Assembly (NCBI RefSeq): GCF_000001735.4
Contig: NC_003076.8
Span: 16,433,835-16,497,834 of the forward strand
Length of the DNA: 64,000 nucleotides
DNA from: Arabidopsis thaliana
Taxonomy: Eukaryota > Streptophyta > Magnoliopsida > Brassicales > Brassicaceae
Direction: 5' to 3'
A program made the position numbers and the translations under genes. The notes under the pieces are model-generated. The model was not told where the DNA came from. It saw only the letters and a list, made by a program, of their open reading frames with translations, and did not search any database. Shown piece after piece: positions 34,892-48,106 of the stretch; within the stretch, counting starts at the first letter, position 1; every line of letters begins with the position of its first letter.

Positions 34892-37800
34892 ATGTTTAAG
34901 TCATCGAGATGGCGGAGCGAGAAGAGCAACAAAATCAAAATCGTTTTCAAGTTGCAGTTTCATGCGACTCAGGTAATTTCACTCTCGGAGAATTTTCCGA
35001 TTCCCGGTCAAATTTTTTTCTGATGATTTTCTCGGGAAAATGTTGCTTAGATTTTGAATTTCCAGAAATTGGGGGAAAAATTACTCAAATCTGACATCTG
35101 ATGTGACCTGTATAAACAGTGAATTCCATTTTCCATAATTCGGATTTTGGAATTTAGATCTTGGAGATGTGAGATCATGTTCATCATTATGTGATTGATT
35201 GATTTTTTTTGTTTTTGTTTGTTTGTCAGGTGACGCAGTTGAAGGCGGAGGGATTAACAATCTCTGTAGTTCCCGGAGATGTTGGGAAGTCGACGGGGAA
35301 GGCAGAGAAGGCTATGGTGCTCGACGGACATTGTCGGTGGGAATCTCCGGTGTATGAGACGGTGAAGTTTCTTCAGGATGTGAAAACAGGGAAGGTTAAT
35401 CAGAGAATCTATCATCTAGTTATGTCAACGACGGTGAGGAAAATTAAACTTTCTCAGAGTTATGAAGAGATTTCTGAGATTACTTTTCTGATTAGTTTTG
35501 TTTTTGCAGGGATCTACAAAATCTGGTGTTGTAGGAGAGACTTCGATTGATTTTGCTGATTATGTAGATGCAATTAAGACTTGCAATGTTTCTCTTCCTC
35601 TCCAGAATTCAAATTCAAAAGCAATGTTGCACGTTAGCTCTCTCTTTCTTTCTCTTTCTTTGCATTAATGTTTGTCATGAGACATTAAGAGTGTTTGCAT
35701 CCATAGCAAAGCTCACATGATTCTTGCTTCTTTGTCTCTTTGAACTGTGATACTGAGATTTGAACTGGGTTGTTTCATTATCAGGTAGCAATACAAAGGC
35801 AGTTAGAAAATGCAGACCCACAAAGGTATAGGAAATGGTTTAAGCTCTTGCAAGTCTTTATTCTTTTAGTGTTCTTATTGGGAGTCTCTGTTTTGTCTGT
35901 GTGCTCTACAGAGTGGTGAAAGAAAGTGATAGCTTGGTGAAAAGGTCACGGGGTCAAGATTTGAAATCCCATTTGAGTATTGAAGCTGATGAAAGTCATA
36001 AAAGTGATTCACAAGAGGTATAATCGCTTTTGCCATATTCTTAATTTGTGAAACCATTGTGAGAAATTCTATTTGTGTCTGCTCTTATAGGAGGGTCCAT
36101 TTGGTAAAGCTTCCAGGATTACTGAATTGAGGCGTCGAGCATCAATAGAATCTGATAGTACATTATCAAGCTTTGACAGTGTCTCTGAACTGGATACACT
36201 GGGAGAAGTTGAAATCAGAGGAGATCACATTCAGCAAAACCACTCAACAATGCATCACCATTCGGTTAGAAATGTCTATGAAGAGCCTCATATATCAGAA
36301 TCCGAGTGGTCAGGAAGTTCTGATCAAGGAATCAGCACTGATGACTCCATGAATAGTTCAAATGATACAATCCCGAGAGATACAACGAGGACTTCCTCGG
36401 ATAACGAGGTAGACAAGCTTAAAGCTGAGCTCGGTGCTTTGGCAAGGCGAACGGATCTTTCAGAACTAGAGCTACAAAGCCTGCGGAAACAAATTGTTAA
36501 AGAGACCAAAAGAAGTCAGGATCTCCTGAGGGAAGTAACTAGCCTAAAGCAGGAGAGGGACTTGCTGAAGGCAGATAATGAAAGTAATAAAGCATCTGAC
36601 AAGCGAAAGGAAGAGGCAAAAATTAGGAACAAGTTGCAGCTTGAAGGAAGGGATCCACATGTTCTTTTAGAAGAAACCCGTGAAGAACTGGATTATGAGA
36701 AGGATCTGAATTCGAATCTACGGTTACAGCTTCAGAAGACACAAGAATCAAACACTGAGTTGATCCTTGCTGTGCAAGATCTAGAAGCAATGGAGGGGCA
36801 AAGAACTAAGAAAACAGTTGATCTTCCTGGACCAAGAACCTGCGAGAGGAACACCGAAGAATCAAGGAGAATGTCCTGCACAAGTGAGACAGATGACGAT
36901 GAGGATCAAAAGGCACTAGATGAGCTTGTGAAGGGACACATGGATGCAAAAGAAGCACATGTCCTGGAGCGAAGGATCACTGATCTCTACAATGAGATAG
37001 AGATCTATAAACGAGACAAAGAGGATCTTGAGATACAGGTGGAGCAGCTTTCTCTGGATTATGAGATACTTAAGCAGGAAAATCACGATATCTCATACAA
37101 GCTAGAGCAAAGCCAAGTGCAAGAACAGTTGAAGATGCAATATGAATGTTCATCTTCTCTTGTAAACGTGAATGAGCTTGAAAATCATGTAGAGAGTCTA
37201 GAAGCTAAACTCAAGAAGCAATACAAGGAGTGCTCTGAGTCTCTGTACCGCATTAAAGAACTTGAAACGCAGATCAAGGGAATGGAAGAAGAATTAGAGA
37301 AACAAGCTCAGATCTTTGAGGGAGATATTGAAGCTGTGACACGTGCTAAAGTGGAGCAAGAGCAAAGAGCTATTGAAGCCGAAGAAGCCCTGAGGAAGAC
37401 GAGGTGGAAAAACGCAAGTGTAGCCGGCAAAATACAGGACGAGTTCAAGAGAATCTCTGAGCAGATGTCTTCTACGTTAGCAGCAAATGAGAAGGTGACT
37501 ATGAAAGCAATGACCGAAACCCGCGAACTGCGCATGCAGAAGCGTCAGCTAGAAGAACTTCTCATGAACGCTAACGATGAACTTCGAGTAAATAGGGTAG
37601 AGTATGAAGCAAAGCTCAACGAACTCTCGGGAAAGACAGATCTTAAAACGAAGGAGATGAAGAGAATGTCAGCGGATCTAGAGTATCAAAAGAGGCAAAA
37701 AGAAGATGTTAATGCAGATTTAACACATGAGATCACAAGGCGGAAGGATGAGATTGAGATCTTGAGACTTGACTTGGAAGAGACGAGAAAATCAAGTATG

Positions 37801-38712
37801 GAAACCGAGGCATCTTTGTCAGAGGAGTTGCAGCGAATCATAGATGAAAAAGAAGCAGTCATTACCGCTTTAAAATCACAACTAGAGACCGCAATAGCGC
37901 CATGTGATAATCTCAAGCATTCTTTATCCAACAATGAATCAGAGATCGAGAATCTCAGAAAGCAAGTTGTACAAGTGAGAAGCGAGCTGGAGAAGAAAGA
38001 AGAAGAAATGGCAAATCTAGAGAACAGAGAAGCGTCAGCTGACAACATAACAAAAACCGAGCAAAGAAGCAATGAAGATAGAATCAAACAGCTTGAGGTA
38101 ATGTGTCTAACACTAGAACATTCAGTATTTGGCTAATTGTTTTGATGTTGATGCCAAATTTTGGTAATCCAGGGACAAATCAAACTAAAGGAAAATGCTT
38201 TAGAGGCCTCTTCAAAGATTTTCATCGAAAAGGAAAAAGATTTGAAGAACAGAATCGAAGAGTTGCAGACTAAACTCAACGAAGTAAGTCAAAATAGTCA
38301 AGAGGTAAGAGAATTAACATTTTACAATTTAGATATACATTTCCTATAACCTCAAAGATCGGAACATAACTCTGGTTTTATGAACAGACTGATGAAACTC
38401 TGCAAGGTCCAGAAGCGATTGCTATGCAATATACGGAAGTATTGCCCTTGAGCAAGAGGTATGTTCAAGAACTAGTATAAACATAGAAAACACCAATGAT
38501 TTCTGATAGTTTTCTACTTTTACAGTGACAATCTTCAAGATTTGGTAAATGAAGTAGCATCGCTAAGAGAGCAAAATGGATTGATGGAAACTGAACTGAA
38601 GGAGATGCAAGAGAGATATTCAGAGATAAGTCTAAGATTTGCAGAAGTTGAAGGTGAGAGACAACAACTTGTCATGACTGTACGTTATCTTAAAAATGCC
38701 AAGAAGCGTTAA
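34892..38712 (+). CDS. NT-C2 domain / long coiled-coil protein (myosin-heavy-chain-like)
   Basis: Nine exons (34892-34972, 35230-35433, 35510-35632, 35785-35825, 35912-36017, 36091-38097, 38173-38304, 38388-38458, 38526-38712) encode 983 residues. Residues 1-150 form an NT-C2 (EEIG1/EHBP1) domain: MFKSSRWRSEKSNKIKIVFKLQFHATQV, then DGHCRWESPVYETVKFLQD and GVVGETSIDFADYV. This lipid-binding fold usually anchors a protein to membranes. A Ser/Asp-rich linker follows. From about residue 270 to the end the protein is almost continuous heptad coiled coil (Leu/Glu/Lys-rich, for example LEAKLKKQYKECSESLYRIKELE), ending LKNAKKR. 'Myosin heavy chain-related' reflects only the coiled coil; there is no motor domain. 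It is probably a membrane or cytoskeleton tether. Probably At5g41140. The chosen ATG gives the family start MFKSSRW; an out-of-frame ATG lies at 34909. Confidence 0.92.
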
Positions 38713-39209
38713 AAACCATATTCTCAGAGTCAGAAGAACCAAATGGCGCAATATTGTACAAATTTCTCTTATTTTCGATATATAGCTTTATTTTTTGTTT
38801 TTTCACATATATATAGTTTCTCCTTTTTTATATATATTTTTTTCTGAGAGAAAAGTGAGTTTCGAGTTTTGGCTTTTTTTTTTTTTTTTTTTTGGTGTAT
38901 GTACTACTTGTAATAGATACCCTGGATATAATTATTGATGTTAGTTTGCTTATTATATTAAAAAAATATTCTTTCTAAATTCACCATTTCAATATTTGTT
39001 TCAACCACTCCAAATACCAAGAGTGTAACCATGAAACAATTTTAAAATACAATCAAAGTATGCTCACTAGTTTAACTGTTACAACAGATCAATCAACTCA
39101 TAAATAATCAAATAAAGAATCTAATCTACAACAAACGTAGCAGATGAACAAGAAAGAACTAAGCAGCTTTGTGAATGAGCTTCTAAATTAATAAGTGTTA
39201 CCTCTCTCT
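38713..39209. other. Intergenic region between convergent 3' ends
   Basis: It holds the 3' flanks of the coiled-coil gene and UVH1. A run of about 20 T lies near 38876-38895. No direct repeat flanks it and no gene is seen. Confidence 0.5.
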
Positions 39210-42200
39210 TCATAGCAAAGTCGGATACTTGGCGTCAAGAAACTCTCTGAGACTTTTAGCAACTTTGTGACCACCCATGAGTTCTGCTAATGTCTCAACA
39301 GGCAAAGACGCGAGCTCAGCCAAACTCTTACATTTCTCCATAATCGATCTGTAATTCGCATCCGAAACTCCAGGAAGCCTTCTCAGAAACTCAACTGCAG
39401 ATGTGTTATAGTTCTCGGCTCTGTTTCACATCATGAGTCAATTTCGATATTTACAAAGGCAAATTAACAAAACTGATTTTTGCAGTTTAAGAAAGAGAGT
39501 TCCTTTACCTGATGTCATTTTCTATGATACCTTCTTCTGAAGGCACACCAACTCTTATTGCTCGAGTCTCGTCAGGCTCGTCTTGGTTGGATTTTAAGGT
39601 AGTAAAGATTTCTGCGGTTGCATGTAGACTTCGAGACCACAATAACCTTAACCGAGGAAAATGCAGAACTAGCAATGATAGTTTTGATATGATGTTATAT
39701 GGAGTCACATCATCTGATATATCACTCGAAGACTGCAAAAGCAAGAAAGAACCGATCCAAACTCAATGAAGAACAGATCAAAACATGATAAGACGAAAAA
39801 TTATTTTGACCTTGGAATGTGAGAGGGTACCTGAAAGGAGAAGCTTTTGTCTTGTGAGAACTCGATCAGAAGAACTGGTATTCTGTAATAACGGGACATC
39901 ATTTCGACTTGGTGAAATAAACGACCTGATGTGAAGCTCTGGAAAAGATCTTGAATACTCTTTCTCTCTACGCATATTGAAGGAGATAGAATATAGTCGC
40001 CGACCTCTAGTGTAACTGGTATTATCTTCATGCCTTTCTGGTGAAGAACATTTGGTAGACTGCTCATGAACTCCCTCATGTCAACTATAACCTGGTGAAA
40101 AACACATTTCCATAAAGTGAACTCTTTAGCAAATCTAGTCAATCTTGGGAAAAAATATCGTTCTTGAGATATGAACCTGTGTCTCTTTCTCCAGTTCCTT
40201 TCTTCCGCCTGCTTTTCGGGTTAATGAGTTTTGTGTACTTGAAGCTGGAAACTCTGTAGAAGAATTCGACCCCATGCAGAGCCCATCCTAATTCCAAGTT
40301 TATAGCACAGTATGGATGAGAAGAAAGCAGGAAAAAGAAACTGAAATCCAGAAGATAACGTAAAATTCTGGTTAATAGTTTCATCTACTTGGTCTGATTC
40401 AGTTTAATAATATTAACTTGTTTTAGCAACGCTATCACTAATTGAGTTGTTCTAATGTACTTTCAAATCAAAACTGTATACTTTAAAGCAGGAAACAAAA
40501 GTCACACAGGCTTCGTTTCATTTGAAATGTTGGGAATTGAGTTTCAAACCTGATCAACGGGAATAATCATCGAAGACTTTTGCCTGATCAATGATTCAAA
40601 CGCTTCATTTTCTCGACGTATGCTTGCTTCAAACTTCTGCACTTCTGTGGACTCATCATAGAAAATAAAATAAACTTTCAGCTTTCTGAGAGGGTTCTCT
40701 GCTTTGTAAACCTCAAGTTCTCTGACAAAACCCATGTCAGGATGGTAGACAATGATCACAGAGGGTTTCAAGATATCTAGTATAGGTTGATCGCTTTCTA
40801 AGGCATAAAAATGCACAGGCGGTAGCTTTTTAGCACCGCTGGGGCGAACAGCATTGGCTTCTTGAGGGGCTGACGTGCTAGCTTCATTGGCTTTTTCTTC
40901 ATTCTCTGGGCCTGGTAAGATTTCAGGTTTACTGTTCGTCGTTTTCTTATTGCAACTTCTTAAGGATCTCCGGAGACTTGTTGGATCCTTTTTAGCTTTT
41001 CCTTTGGTACACGAAGCCTTATCAACATGAGGCTCTGGGTTGTTATTTCCAGAAGCCATATCTGTTGTCTTTCCTAGCTTGCGAATAGAAGACGCAGCAG
41101 CCATAAGAGCCTCATGCTCTTGTCTGCCAACACTGCTACCTTCCGAGTTCTGTATTGTAGTTACCGGAACAACTCCATCAAGAATCCCAAAACCCTTGGG
41201 AGTCTTTTGTTTCTTCTTTTGCGGTGTCTGCATACTGCGGAGCTCAATTTTGCTCAGCAGGTACATTTCCCATTCTTCCCGCATTACCTGCACACGTGTA
41301 GGTAAAATGGGAACTTGAATGCTAGTTTCTAGTGACAGGGTACATATCGGTTGTTAATGAATGATGTAAGATCTAGCAAAACGGAGTTATCTGACTGGAC
41401 CTTCTGTGGATTGTTTGTGATGCAATCTTCAAGCTGCATGCAGGACCGTTCATCTTTGCAAGCCACAAGAACTATTCCATTGTTGTCACTGTTATCTTCC
41501 TCAGAAAAAGCCTGCTTTAGTCTTTCTTCTTGTGTCTCCTCTAAAATTTCCTGTATTAATCACAGGCATACCATTACGTTTAAGGCTAATCCATGAAAAC
41601 ATAGAGTGTGGCGACCAAATCAAAGAGGTAAACAACAAAGAACAGATATGGTCACTAGCTAAACCAACTTCCATCATCAAATTAACAGTAACAGAGATAC
41701 GGCATTGAAACTGAAACTCACTCAGTCACTCACACGTAAGACTTTCCATTTTGGTGCCTCTTCCAGAACTTCTTCTACAACAACGCCAGTAGCCACATTT
41801 GTTGCCGTTTCCCCACCAACTGATTCAAGTCCAATTATCAGGAAATTTTTCGAATGCTTATAACACACATGTCACTAGATGCAAAATACAACCATTATAG
41901 ATCAAGAATTAGTTACCTGCTTCTACAGAGTCAGTTTCGCCCTTCGAATTTCTCTTTTTACCACTCTTATTCTTAACATGTTCTTTTGACTTGACATCAC
42001 TTGCCTTCACGAGACGATACACTCGTTTCTTTGCAAAATCAAATATTTTATAGCTGGACTCTGCAAATAACCAAACAGACCGATAGCTCTCTGATACCCT
42101 TAGTGTATCCAAGAACTTGAGAAAACTCACAGCATCATACCTACACAGAAATACCAACTTGAAGGTTTTGCATAAGAACATTACTGATCTACAGAGAAGA

Positions 42201-43085
42201 GAGACAGAGCTATTATTACCTAACAAGATAATCAAGCAACTTCCTTAAAGTCTTCAAATCAGAAACAAGCTGTTTTGTCCTTTTCCCCAAAGTATGCCAA
42301 ATAGGATCAAGCTGCCTCCTCACAATCTCATCAAAGGACTTAAACAAACCACTCTCTACAGTCAAATCATCAACATCAACTTTATTAGTCTTCTTCATCT
42401 CCTTGAGACAAGCATCCATTACTTCAATGATAGCTTTCTGTATTCCCACCATGTAATTCGACATCGAAACCCTAATATCCACAACCTCAGGTGGTTCTCG
42501 CTCCAATTCCTGAGACACATCCAACTGAAACCTTGGCCATAGATGGATTTTACGGAGGAAGAGAGCACGCATGGTGCGTTCAGTCTTGGCGAAACCGGAA
42601 ACCATAGCTTGCGGTCTATCGGAAAAAGCGCGTATATAAGCAGAGCTATTTAGGGATTTGACAATTCGTATAATGAATGCTTCAGTGGAGGTTTCGGAAA
42701 TCGAATGAGCATTGAGGATGAAGATTCCGGCGAGTGAAGAAACTGGAATCCGTTGAGTCAACAGATCGACGATGAGAATCCGCGGCGTGATGAAGAAAGG
42801 AGAACCGGAGGTGTAAAGCGAGTAACGCTGATTCGCCGGAAGATCTGCGGTGATTTCCGTCGGAGTAGGAGAATCAAGAGAGGAGATGTAATGGATGATT
42901 CTGGATTTTAGAGATTGAGCGGCGGGGGAGAGGAGGAGAAGTAGAGTTCCTTGCGACGGAGAGTGAAGGATGAGGAGAGAAGCGATTAATTTAGCGAGGG
43001 AGAGACCGGAGGAAAGGATTAATAATCCGCCATTAGAGTCCTCGAGAAGGTCTGATATGATCTGTTGGTGATATTTCAGCGCCAT
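39210..43085 (-). CDS. UVH1: XPF/RAD1-type DNA repair endonuclease subunit
   Basis: Nine exons in transcript order (42220-43085, 41917-42140, 41734-41819, 41401-41550, 40550-41287, 40177-40287, 39831-40091, 39509-39732, 39210-39420) give 956 residues. It is the catalytic half of the XPF-ERCC1 complex that makes the 5' incision in nucleotide excision repair and trims non-homologous ends in recombination. The N-terminal two thirds is the degenerate SF2 helicase-like region; its ATP-binding motif is lost, as in all XPF proteins. The ERCC4 nuclease core is intact: VIVDMREF (726-733), G756-D757, and E767-R768-K769 with D773, the GDXnERKX3D active site. A C-terminal helix-hairpin-helix region ([20 protein letters not shown]) mediates ERCC1 pairing. 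It matches At5g41150, whose loss causes UV hypersensitivity. It is divergent from PUP12 with 260 bp between start codons. Confidence 0.96.
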
Positions 43086-43345
43086 TGAAGAAGACGACGA
43101 CGCAAATCGGAGAAACTGATTGATGAAGAGTGAAGACGATAGAAAAAACCTTTCCTGGGTCAAAAACGTTCAAACTTCAAAACGGCGTCGTTTAAATAAA
43201 GTATTTTTCGAAACCGGTTTCGATATTTCCTATATTAATTCTTTCTTAACCGGTTTAGGTTAGCTAAGAAAAAGAAGAAAGGTCCTGAGACTTGTCTTAT
43301 AATCCTCAACCAGACTTGATCCATTAGTCAACTCTTCTCTTCACA
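43086..43345. promoter_or_regulatory. Compact bidirectional promoter, UVH1 / PUP12
   Basis: Only 260 bp separate the two start codons, so both leaders and both promoters share this space. An AACGGCGTCG word lies just upstream of the UVH1 start, and ACCGGTT words occur near 43210 and 43250. No TATA box is obvious for UVH1. Confidence 0.55.
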
Positions 43346-44602
43346 ATGGGTAAATCTCTCTAATTTTCCTCATTTCAATTTAGATTCTAGAAATGTAGTG
43401 AATTGTGTAATGATCAAAACCCAATTCCCAGATTCTTATCAAAGTTTTCATAAAAGGGACAAAATTTCTTGAAAGATGTGAACTTTTATGTGTTGTTTTT
43501 GTTGGTAACAGATGAAGAAGAAGCAATGTTGCTGCTTAAGGAAGAAGATGAAGGAAGACGAAGAACTAGTGTTCCTACACAACTCATGAAACTAAATAGA
43601 AGCCAATGGTGGATTCTTGTTTTCATAAGCATCTTCTTTCTCATCTCTGCTCAAGCCATTTCTGTTCTTCTTGGTCGGTTTTATTACAATGAAGGTGGAA
43701 ACAGTAAATGGATCTCTACTCTTGTTCAAACTGGTGGCTTTCCCATTCTTTATCTCCCTCTTTCTCTCCTTCCTGCTTCACAATCTTCTTCTTCTTCTTC
43801 TTCTTCTTCTTCTTTCAAGACTCTGGTTTGGATTTATCTTTCTCTTGGTTTTGCTATTGGTTTAGATAATTTTTTATACTCTGTTGGACTTTTGTATCTC
43901 TCTGCTTCAACTTATTCGATTCTATGTGCTTCACAGTTAGCTTTCAATGGTGTCTTCTATTATTACATCAATTCTCAGAAAATCACTTGTTTGATTTTCT
44001 TCTCAGTGTTGTTTCTCTCTATCTCTGCTGTGTTGGTTTCTCTTGACGATGATTCAAATAGCCCATCAGGAGATTCTAAGTGGAGTTACTTGATTGGGTG
44101 TTTCTGTGCAGTTTTTGCTTCTCTTATCTATTCTCTTCAGCTCTCTCTTATGCAGTTTTCTTTCGAGAAGGTTCTCAAGAGTGAGACTCTCTCTATGGTT
44201 CTCGAGATGCAAATCTATACGTCGCTTGTGGCTTCTTGTGTAGCGGTTATCGGATTGTTCGCAAGCGGGGAATGGATGTTGTTGAGTGTGGAGATGGAAG
44301 AGTTTCAGGAAGGTCAAGTCATTTATGTTTTGACTTTGGTCGGGGCAGCGGTTTCGTGTCAATTGGGTTGTGTAGGAGCCGTGTCGCTTATATTTCTGGT
44401 GTCTTCGCTGTTTTCAAACCTTATTAGTACGCTCTCACTCATTGTTACGCCTCTCGCGGCCATTGCGGTGTTCCATGACAAGCTGACTGAGGTTAAGATG
44501 GTGGCGATGCCCATCGCCTTCACAGGATTCACGTTTTATATCTACCAGAACTATCTTGATGACTTGAAAGTACAAAGAGCACGAGAAGCTCAGGCCGAAT
44601 GA
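43346..44602 (+). CDS. PUP12: Purine permease family transporter
   Basis: Modelled as a 4-base first coding exon (43346-43349, ATGG) joined across a 162-base intron to 43512-44602, giving 364 residues starting MDEEEAMLLLKEEDEG. PUPs are plasma-membrane or endomembrane proton symporters of adenine, cytokinins and related purines in the drug/metabolite transporter superfamily. Ten hydrophobic segments can be counted from WWILVFISIFFLISAQA to IAFTGFTFYIYQNY. Family markers are FLISAQAISVLLGRFYYNEGG and the glycine-rich LYLSASTYSILCASQLAFNG. A TCT microsatellite encodes a run of ten Ser in the loop before TM3. The tiny first exon is inferred from splice sites and the phase; the alternative is initiation at the internal Met six codons later. 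Matches At5g41160. The substrate is not predictable. Confidence 0.9.
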
Positions 44603-45025
44603 TTTATTAAACTCTACTAAAAAAGCTCTAAAGATTGACATTGAGTAATATTTCTCGGTTGCATGTCTCCAAAATATACTTAAATTTGTCGTTACGTAAT
44701 ACAGTTCAATCTTTGTGCACTGTCTAAAGGAACCTATACTGTTCAATAACTTATGAATTTGTAACTTACAAATTGTGGTCTACCAACTCATTTGCTTCTC
44801 TGCACATTCTTTACGAAGTCTTTTTGTTCAATACACTGTCTGGAATAAACACTATTCAATTAGTCATTCTTCATTTTCACTAACAAAACAACCTCACAGC
44901 TTCACGAAACCCTCGCTTCGCAAAGACCGTGTAAACTGCTACTACACCATCATTCTCTGTAAGTTGAAGAAGCATCATCAGAGAATCCTCAACACTATGA
45001 TCAGTTATGCTATGGTGTCACCTAA
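44603..45025. other. Intergenic region between convergent 3' ends (PUP12 and PPR gene)
   Basis: 423 bp of 3' flanks. The open frame at 44775-45068 runs into the PPR gene from the other strand and has no motifs. Nothing else seen. Confidence 0.5.
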
Positions 45026-46609
45026 TTATGAAACCCCATCTTCTTTCATTTTCCTAAACAACACATGAGCTTCATGCTTTAACCCTTCCCTAAACAATCC
45101 TGATATCATTGTAGTATATGTTACAACATTAGGCTTCACTCCTTTTGAAGGAAGGCTACAAAATAAATTAACAGCATTTTTCACTTTACCAGCCTTGCAC
45201 ATCCCTTGAATGATGATGGTATATGTAATAATTCCAATATCCATCTCTCTCTTTCGCATATCCTCGAATACCATCAAGGCTTTCTCTAGCTTCCCATTAT
45301 AACATAGACCATGTAACAAGACGTTGTAAGTCCAAATATTGGGAGCGACACCATCCATTTCTCTCTTTTGCATATCCTCAAATATCATCAACGCTTTCTT
45401 TACCTTCCCGTTATAACATAGACAATGTAACAAAACATTATAGGTCCTAATATTGGGAGGCACGCCACGAGAAACCATATGACTAAAAACTTCTTGGGCG
45501 ACATTAGGTTTGCCCACTTGACCAAAACCTTGGATAAGAGTAGTGTAAGTGATAGTGTTCCCAGTCAATCCTTTTTGGGACATCTCGTAGAAGATTTTCA
45601 TCGCATCATCTACCTTCTTACACTTGCAAAACCCGTTTATGAGAGAAGTATAAGCCACTACATCTGGAAAACAACCCTTGGTTTCCATCAAATAAAACAT
45701 TTGTCTGGCCTCATCTACACAACCTTCCATGCAAAACCCATTGATCAATGAAGTATAGGTGAAAATATTAGGAGCTATAGACATACGAATCATCTCATTG
45801 TACAATTCTTCAGCATCCAAAAACTTTCCTTCTTTCACAAACGCATCGATCAATGCATTGAAAGTGATTACATCAGGTTTGATTTTCCTCTTCGTCATAC
45901 CCCTCAGCAATGAATCAGCATCTCTCCATCTACCAGAGTTACAAAGACCGTTCACGAGAGAGGTGTACATAACAACATCCGGTCTAATCCCGTAGTTTTC
46001 CATTTGATCGAAAAGGCTCAACGCGTAATTCACATGCCCGTTTTTGCAAAGACTATCAATGATTGTTGTATACATTACAACATCAGGTTTAATCCCCATC
46101 TCCACCATCTGATTCACCATAGACATAGCCTCCTCCATTCTATTCCCGAGACAGAACCCATTGATCAGAGAAGTAAACGTGACAATATCAGGCTCAAAAC
46201 CAAGTTTCATCATCTTCCCAAGAAAAGATGAGGCAAGATAAGGCTGAGAAGATTGGCAGAAACAATTCATCAAAAGATTGCAAGTATAGAGATCATGTGA
46301 AACTCCCATTATCTGCAGATGGTCGCAGAGATTGATCACAACATCAAACTTCTTCATTTTGGCAATAACATTCAATAACTTAGTGAAATCGATAATTGAA
46401 GGAAGAGGACGAGACTCAACCATGTGAGTGAACAAATCGAGAGCTTCATTAAACTGAAGAGAGTGAAGACCATTTCTCAAAATCTCTCGGTAATTACAAA
46501 AAGCTCGAACCCAGAAACTAAGATCTAAAAGGCGGCTAAAGGAGAGAGCTTTTCCAGAATTACCTTTCACAAGACGATTTCGGTGAAGTTGAAAAAATCT
46601 CATCGCCAT
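45026..46609 (-). CDS. P-class pentatricopeptide repeat protein, restorer-like
   Basis: An intronless gene of 527 codons. After a basic, Arg/Leu-rich N-terminus ([17 protein letters not shown], typical of a mitochondrial presequence) there are about 14 consecutive PPR motifs of 35 residues from about residue 42 to the end (units like [21 protein letters not shown]). Such arrays bind single-stranded organelle RNA, one base per repeat, and guide 5'/3' processing or stability. There is no E, DYW or SMR domain. The repeat style ([20 protein letters not shown]) is that of the restorer-of-fertility-like (RFL) clade, which cleaves or processes mitochondrial transcripts. Two adjacent repeats near residues 393-465 are near-identical copies, and one is 38 rather than 35 residues long. 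Probably At5g41170. The RNA target is unknown. Confidence 0.92.
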   Translation of the reverse strand: MAMRFFQLHRNRLVKGNSGKALSFSRLLDLSFWVRAFCNYREILRNGLHSLQFNEALDLFTHMVESRPLPSIIDFTKLLNVIAKMKKFDVVINLCDHLQIMGVSHDLYTCNLLMNCFCQSSQPYLASSFLGKMMKLGFEPDIVTFTSLINGFCLGNRMEEAMSMVNQMVEMGIKPDVVMYTTIIDSLCKNGHVNYALSLFDQMENYGIRPDVVMYTSLVNGLCNSGRWRDADSLLRGMTKRKIKPDVITFNALIDAFVKEGKFLDAEELYNEMIRMSIAPNIFTYTSLINGFCMEGCVDEARQMFYLMETKGCFPDVVAYTSLINGFCKCKKVDDAMKIFYEMSQKGLTGNTITYTTLIQGFGQVGKPNVAQEVFSHMVSRGVPPNIRTYNVLLHCLCYNGKVKKALMIFEDMQKREMDGVAPNIWTYNVLLHGLCYNGKLEKALMVFEDMRKREMDIGIITYTIIIQGMCKAGKVKNAVNLFCSLPSKGVKPNVVTYTTMISGLFREGLKHEAHVLFRKMKEDGVS

Positions 46610-48106
46610 TAACGCAAATCCCAGACGAAATTGATTATGCCGTTGATCGATTTACTACAAAAGCTACAAAAAAGTTTGGATGAGATCGAAGGTCGTTGTA
46701 TTTAAGAAGCCTAATTTTCGTTTACTTGGAAGATACGAAGAAGATGAAATTTGAGATTTGAGTAAAGAAGCGGCGGAAGAGAAGATGGCGAATATTTGTA
46801 CACGTGTATTGGTTTGACTTTTGTATAATATCGTTGACTTCACGTAACCAGTCTACAACGACCGGTTAACTAAATCGGTTTGTTCATTTACAGATCCCTA
46901 GACCAAGACTTCATGTTATGCCTGATTGCGATCACTTGCAGAAGAATTCCTCCTATTATTGAAAGGAAGTATAAATTGAAATTTTGTCTAATTTGGTCTC
47001 AATTTTGATTTTAGTTTTGGATTGTGTTCTTTGCTATTCAAAATTCTTAAGAGTAATTTGGTCTCAACAATATCTTAAACTTTATATGATCCGATTTAAT
47101 CCAAACCGTTCAATAAAATTAATTTCTATCAATCTAAACCGTTCAACAAAAATAAGTAAATAACAACCAAAAAAAAATTAAACACATTTTAACACATTCC
47201 TCTTATCACTAGATAACAAAAAAAAAATCTCAATTATTATTTAGTTATGTTTGATTAAAAAATTTATATTTATAAGTTTAGTATATCAAATTTATTCAAA
47301 TATTTAGTATAAAAACTAAATAAACCGATTGTACGCGGTAAACTGCGGGTATAATTTTAGTATAAAACCAAAAATGAAAGGAAAGATCTTCACAATAATT
47401 AAACTCTATGGCTTAAGAATCTTATTAAACGCTAATTCCGTAAGAATTATATGAAACGCTAATTCGGTAAGAGTTTAGTAAACCAGATTGTAACAAACGT
47501 GTAAATATTTTTCTGGTTATGAATTTTTTAATGAACCGGATTAAACCAGGAATTAAACTGTGCGTTTAATTAAATATGAATTTAAGTACTCAATCAGCAA
47601 ATTGGTATTGACTCAACATGATGGACATAAGAGGTTTGTGACTTCTCATAAGAGCTTTGTATTTTATTGATTTGAACACTTTTCTTAGTAGTAAATTAAA
47701 TTCATGGTCGAATCTTTGTTTATATATGAGTAGTTTTATCACATAGCCGTACCTTGCCTTTGGTTGGTTTTGTTCTGCTTTTCTAACGAACCATATTAAA
47801 ACCATGTATTTAGTTATATATTAAAAAGGTTTAAGTATAATTAAATAGCAAGAAGATTACCAAATCCGGCCCAAAAAAATGGTAGTGACTCAGCTTGATC
47901 AGAGAGTCTCACCAGGATTCGAATAGGGATATTGATATTCTTAACTTAATTATAAATTATATTTAGGACAAAGAACTATATCTTAAATCTTAATAGAGGT
48001 GGAGCTATGGAGTGACTTTTGGGCGACTCAATCAACTAGGTTCTCGAGTGAGATCTCTTTTCACAAAGAGCCCTTATCAACATAACCCAAGACTTTAGGT
48101 GAAAGT

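Noticed and set aside
38874..38896. Long T run after the coiled-coil gene, considered as another retroposon scar
   Set aside because: No direct repeat flanks it.
47880..47940. ATTCGAATCC on minus resembling a tRNA T-loop
   Set aside because: The flanking arm does not pair and no anticodon arm or acceptor stem is found.
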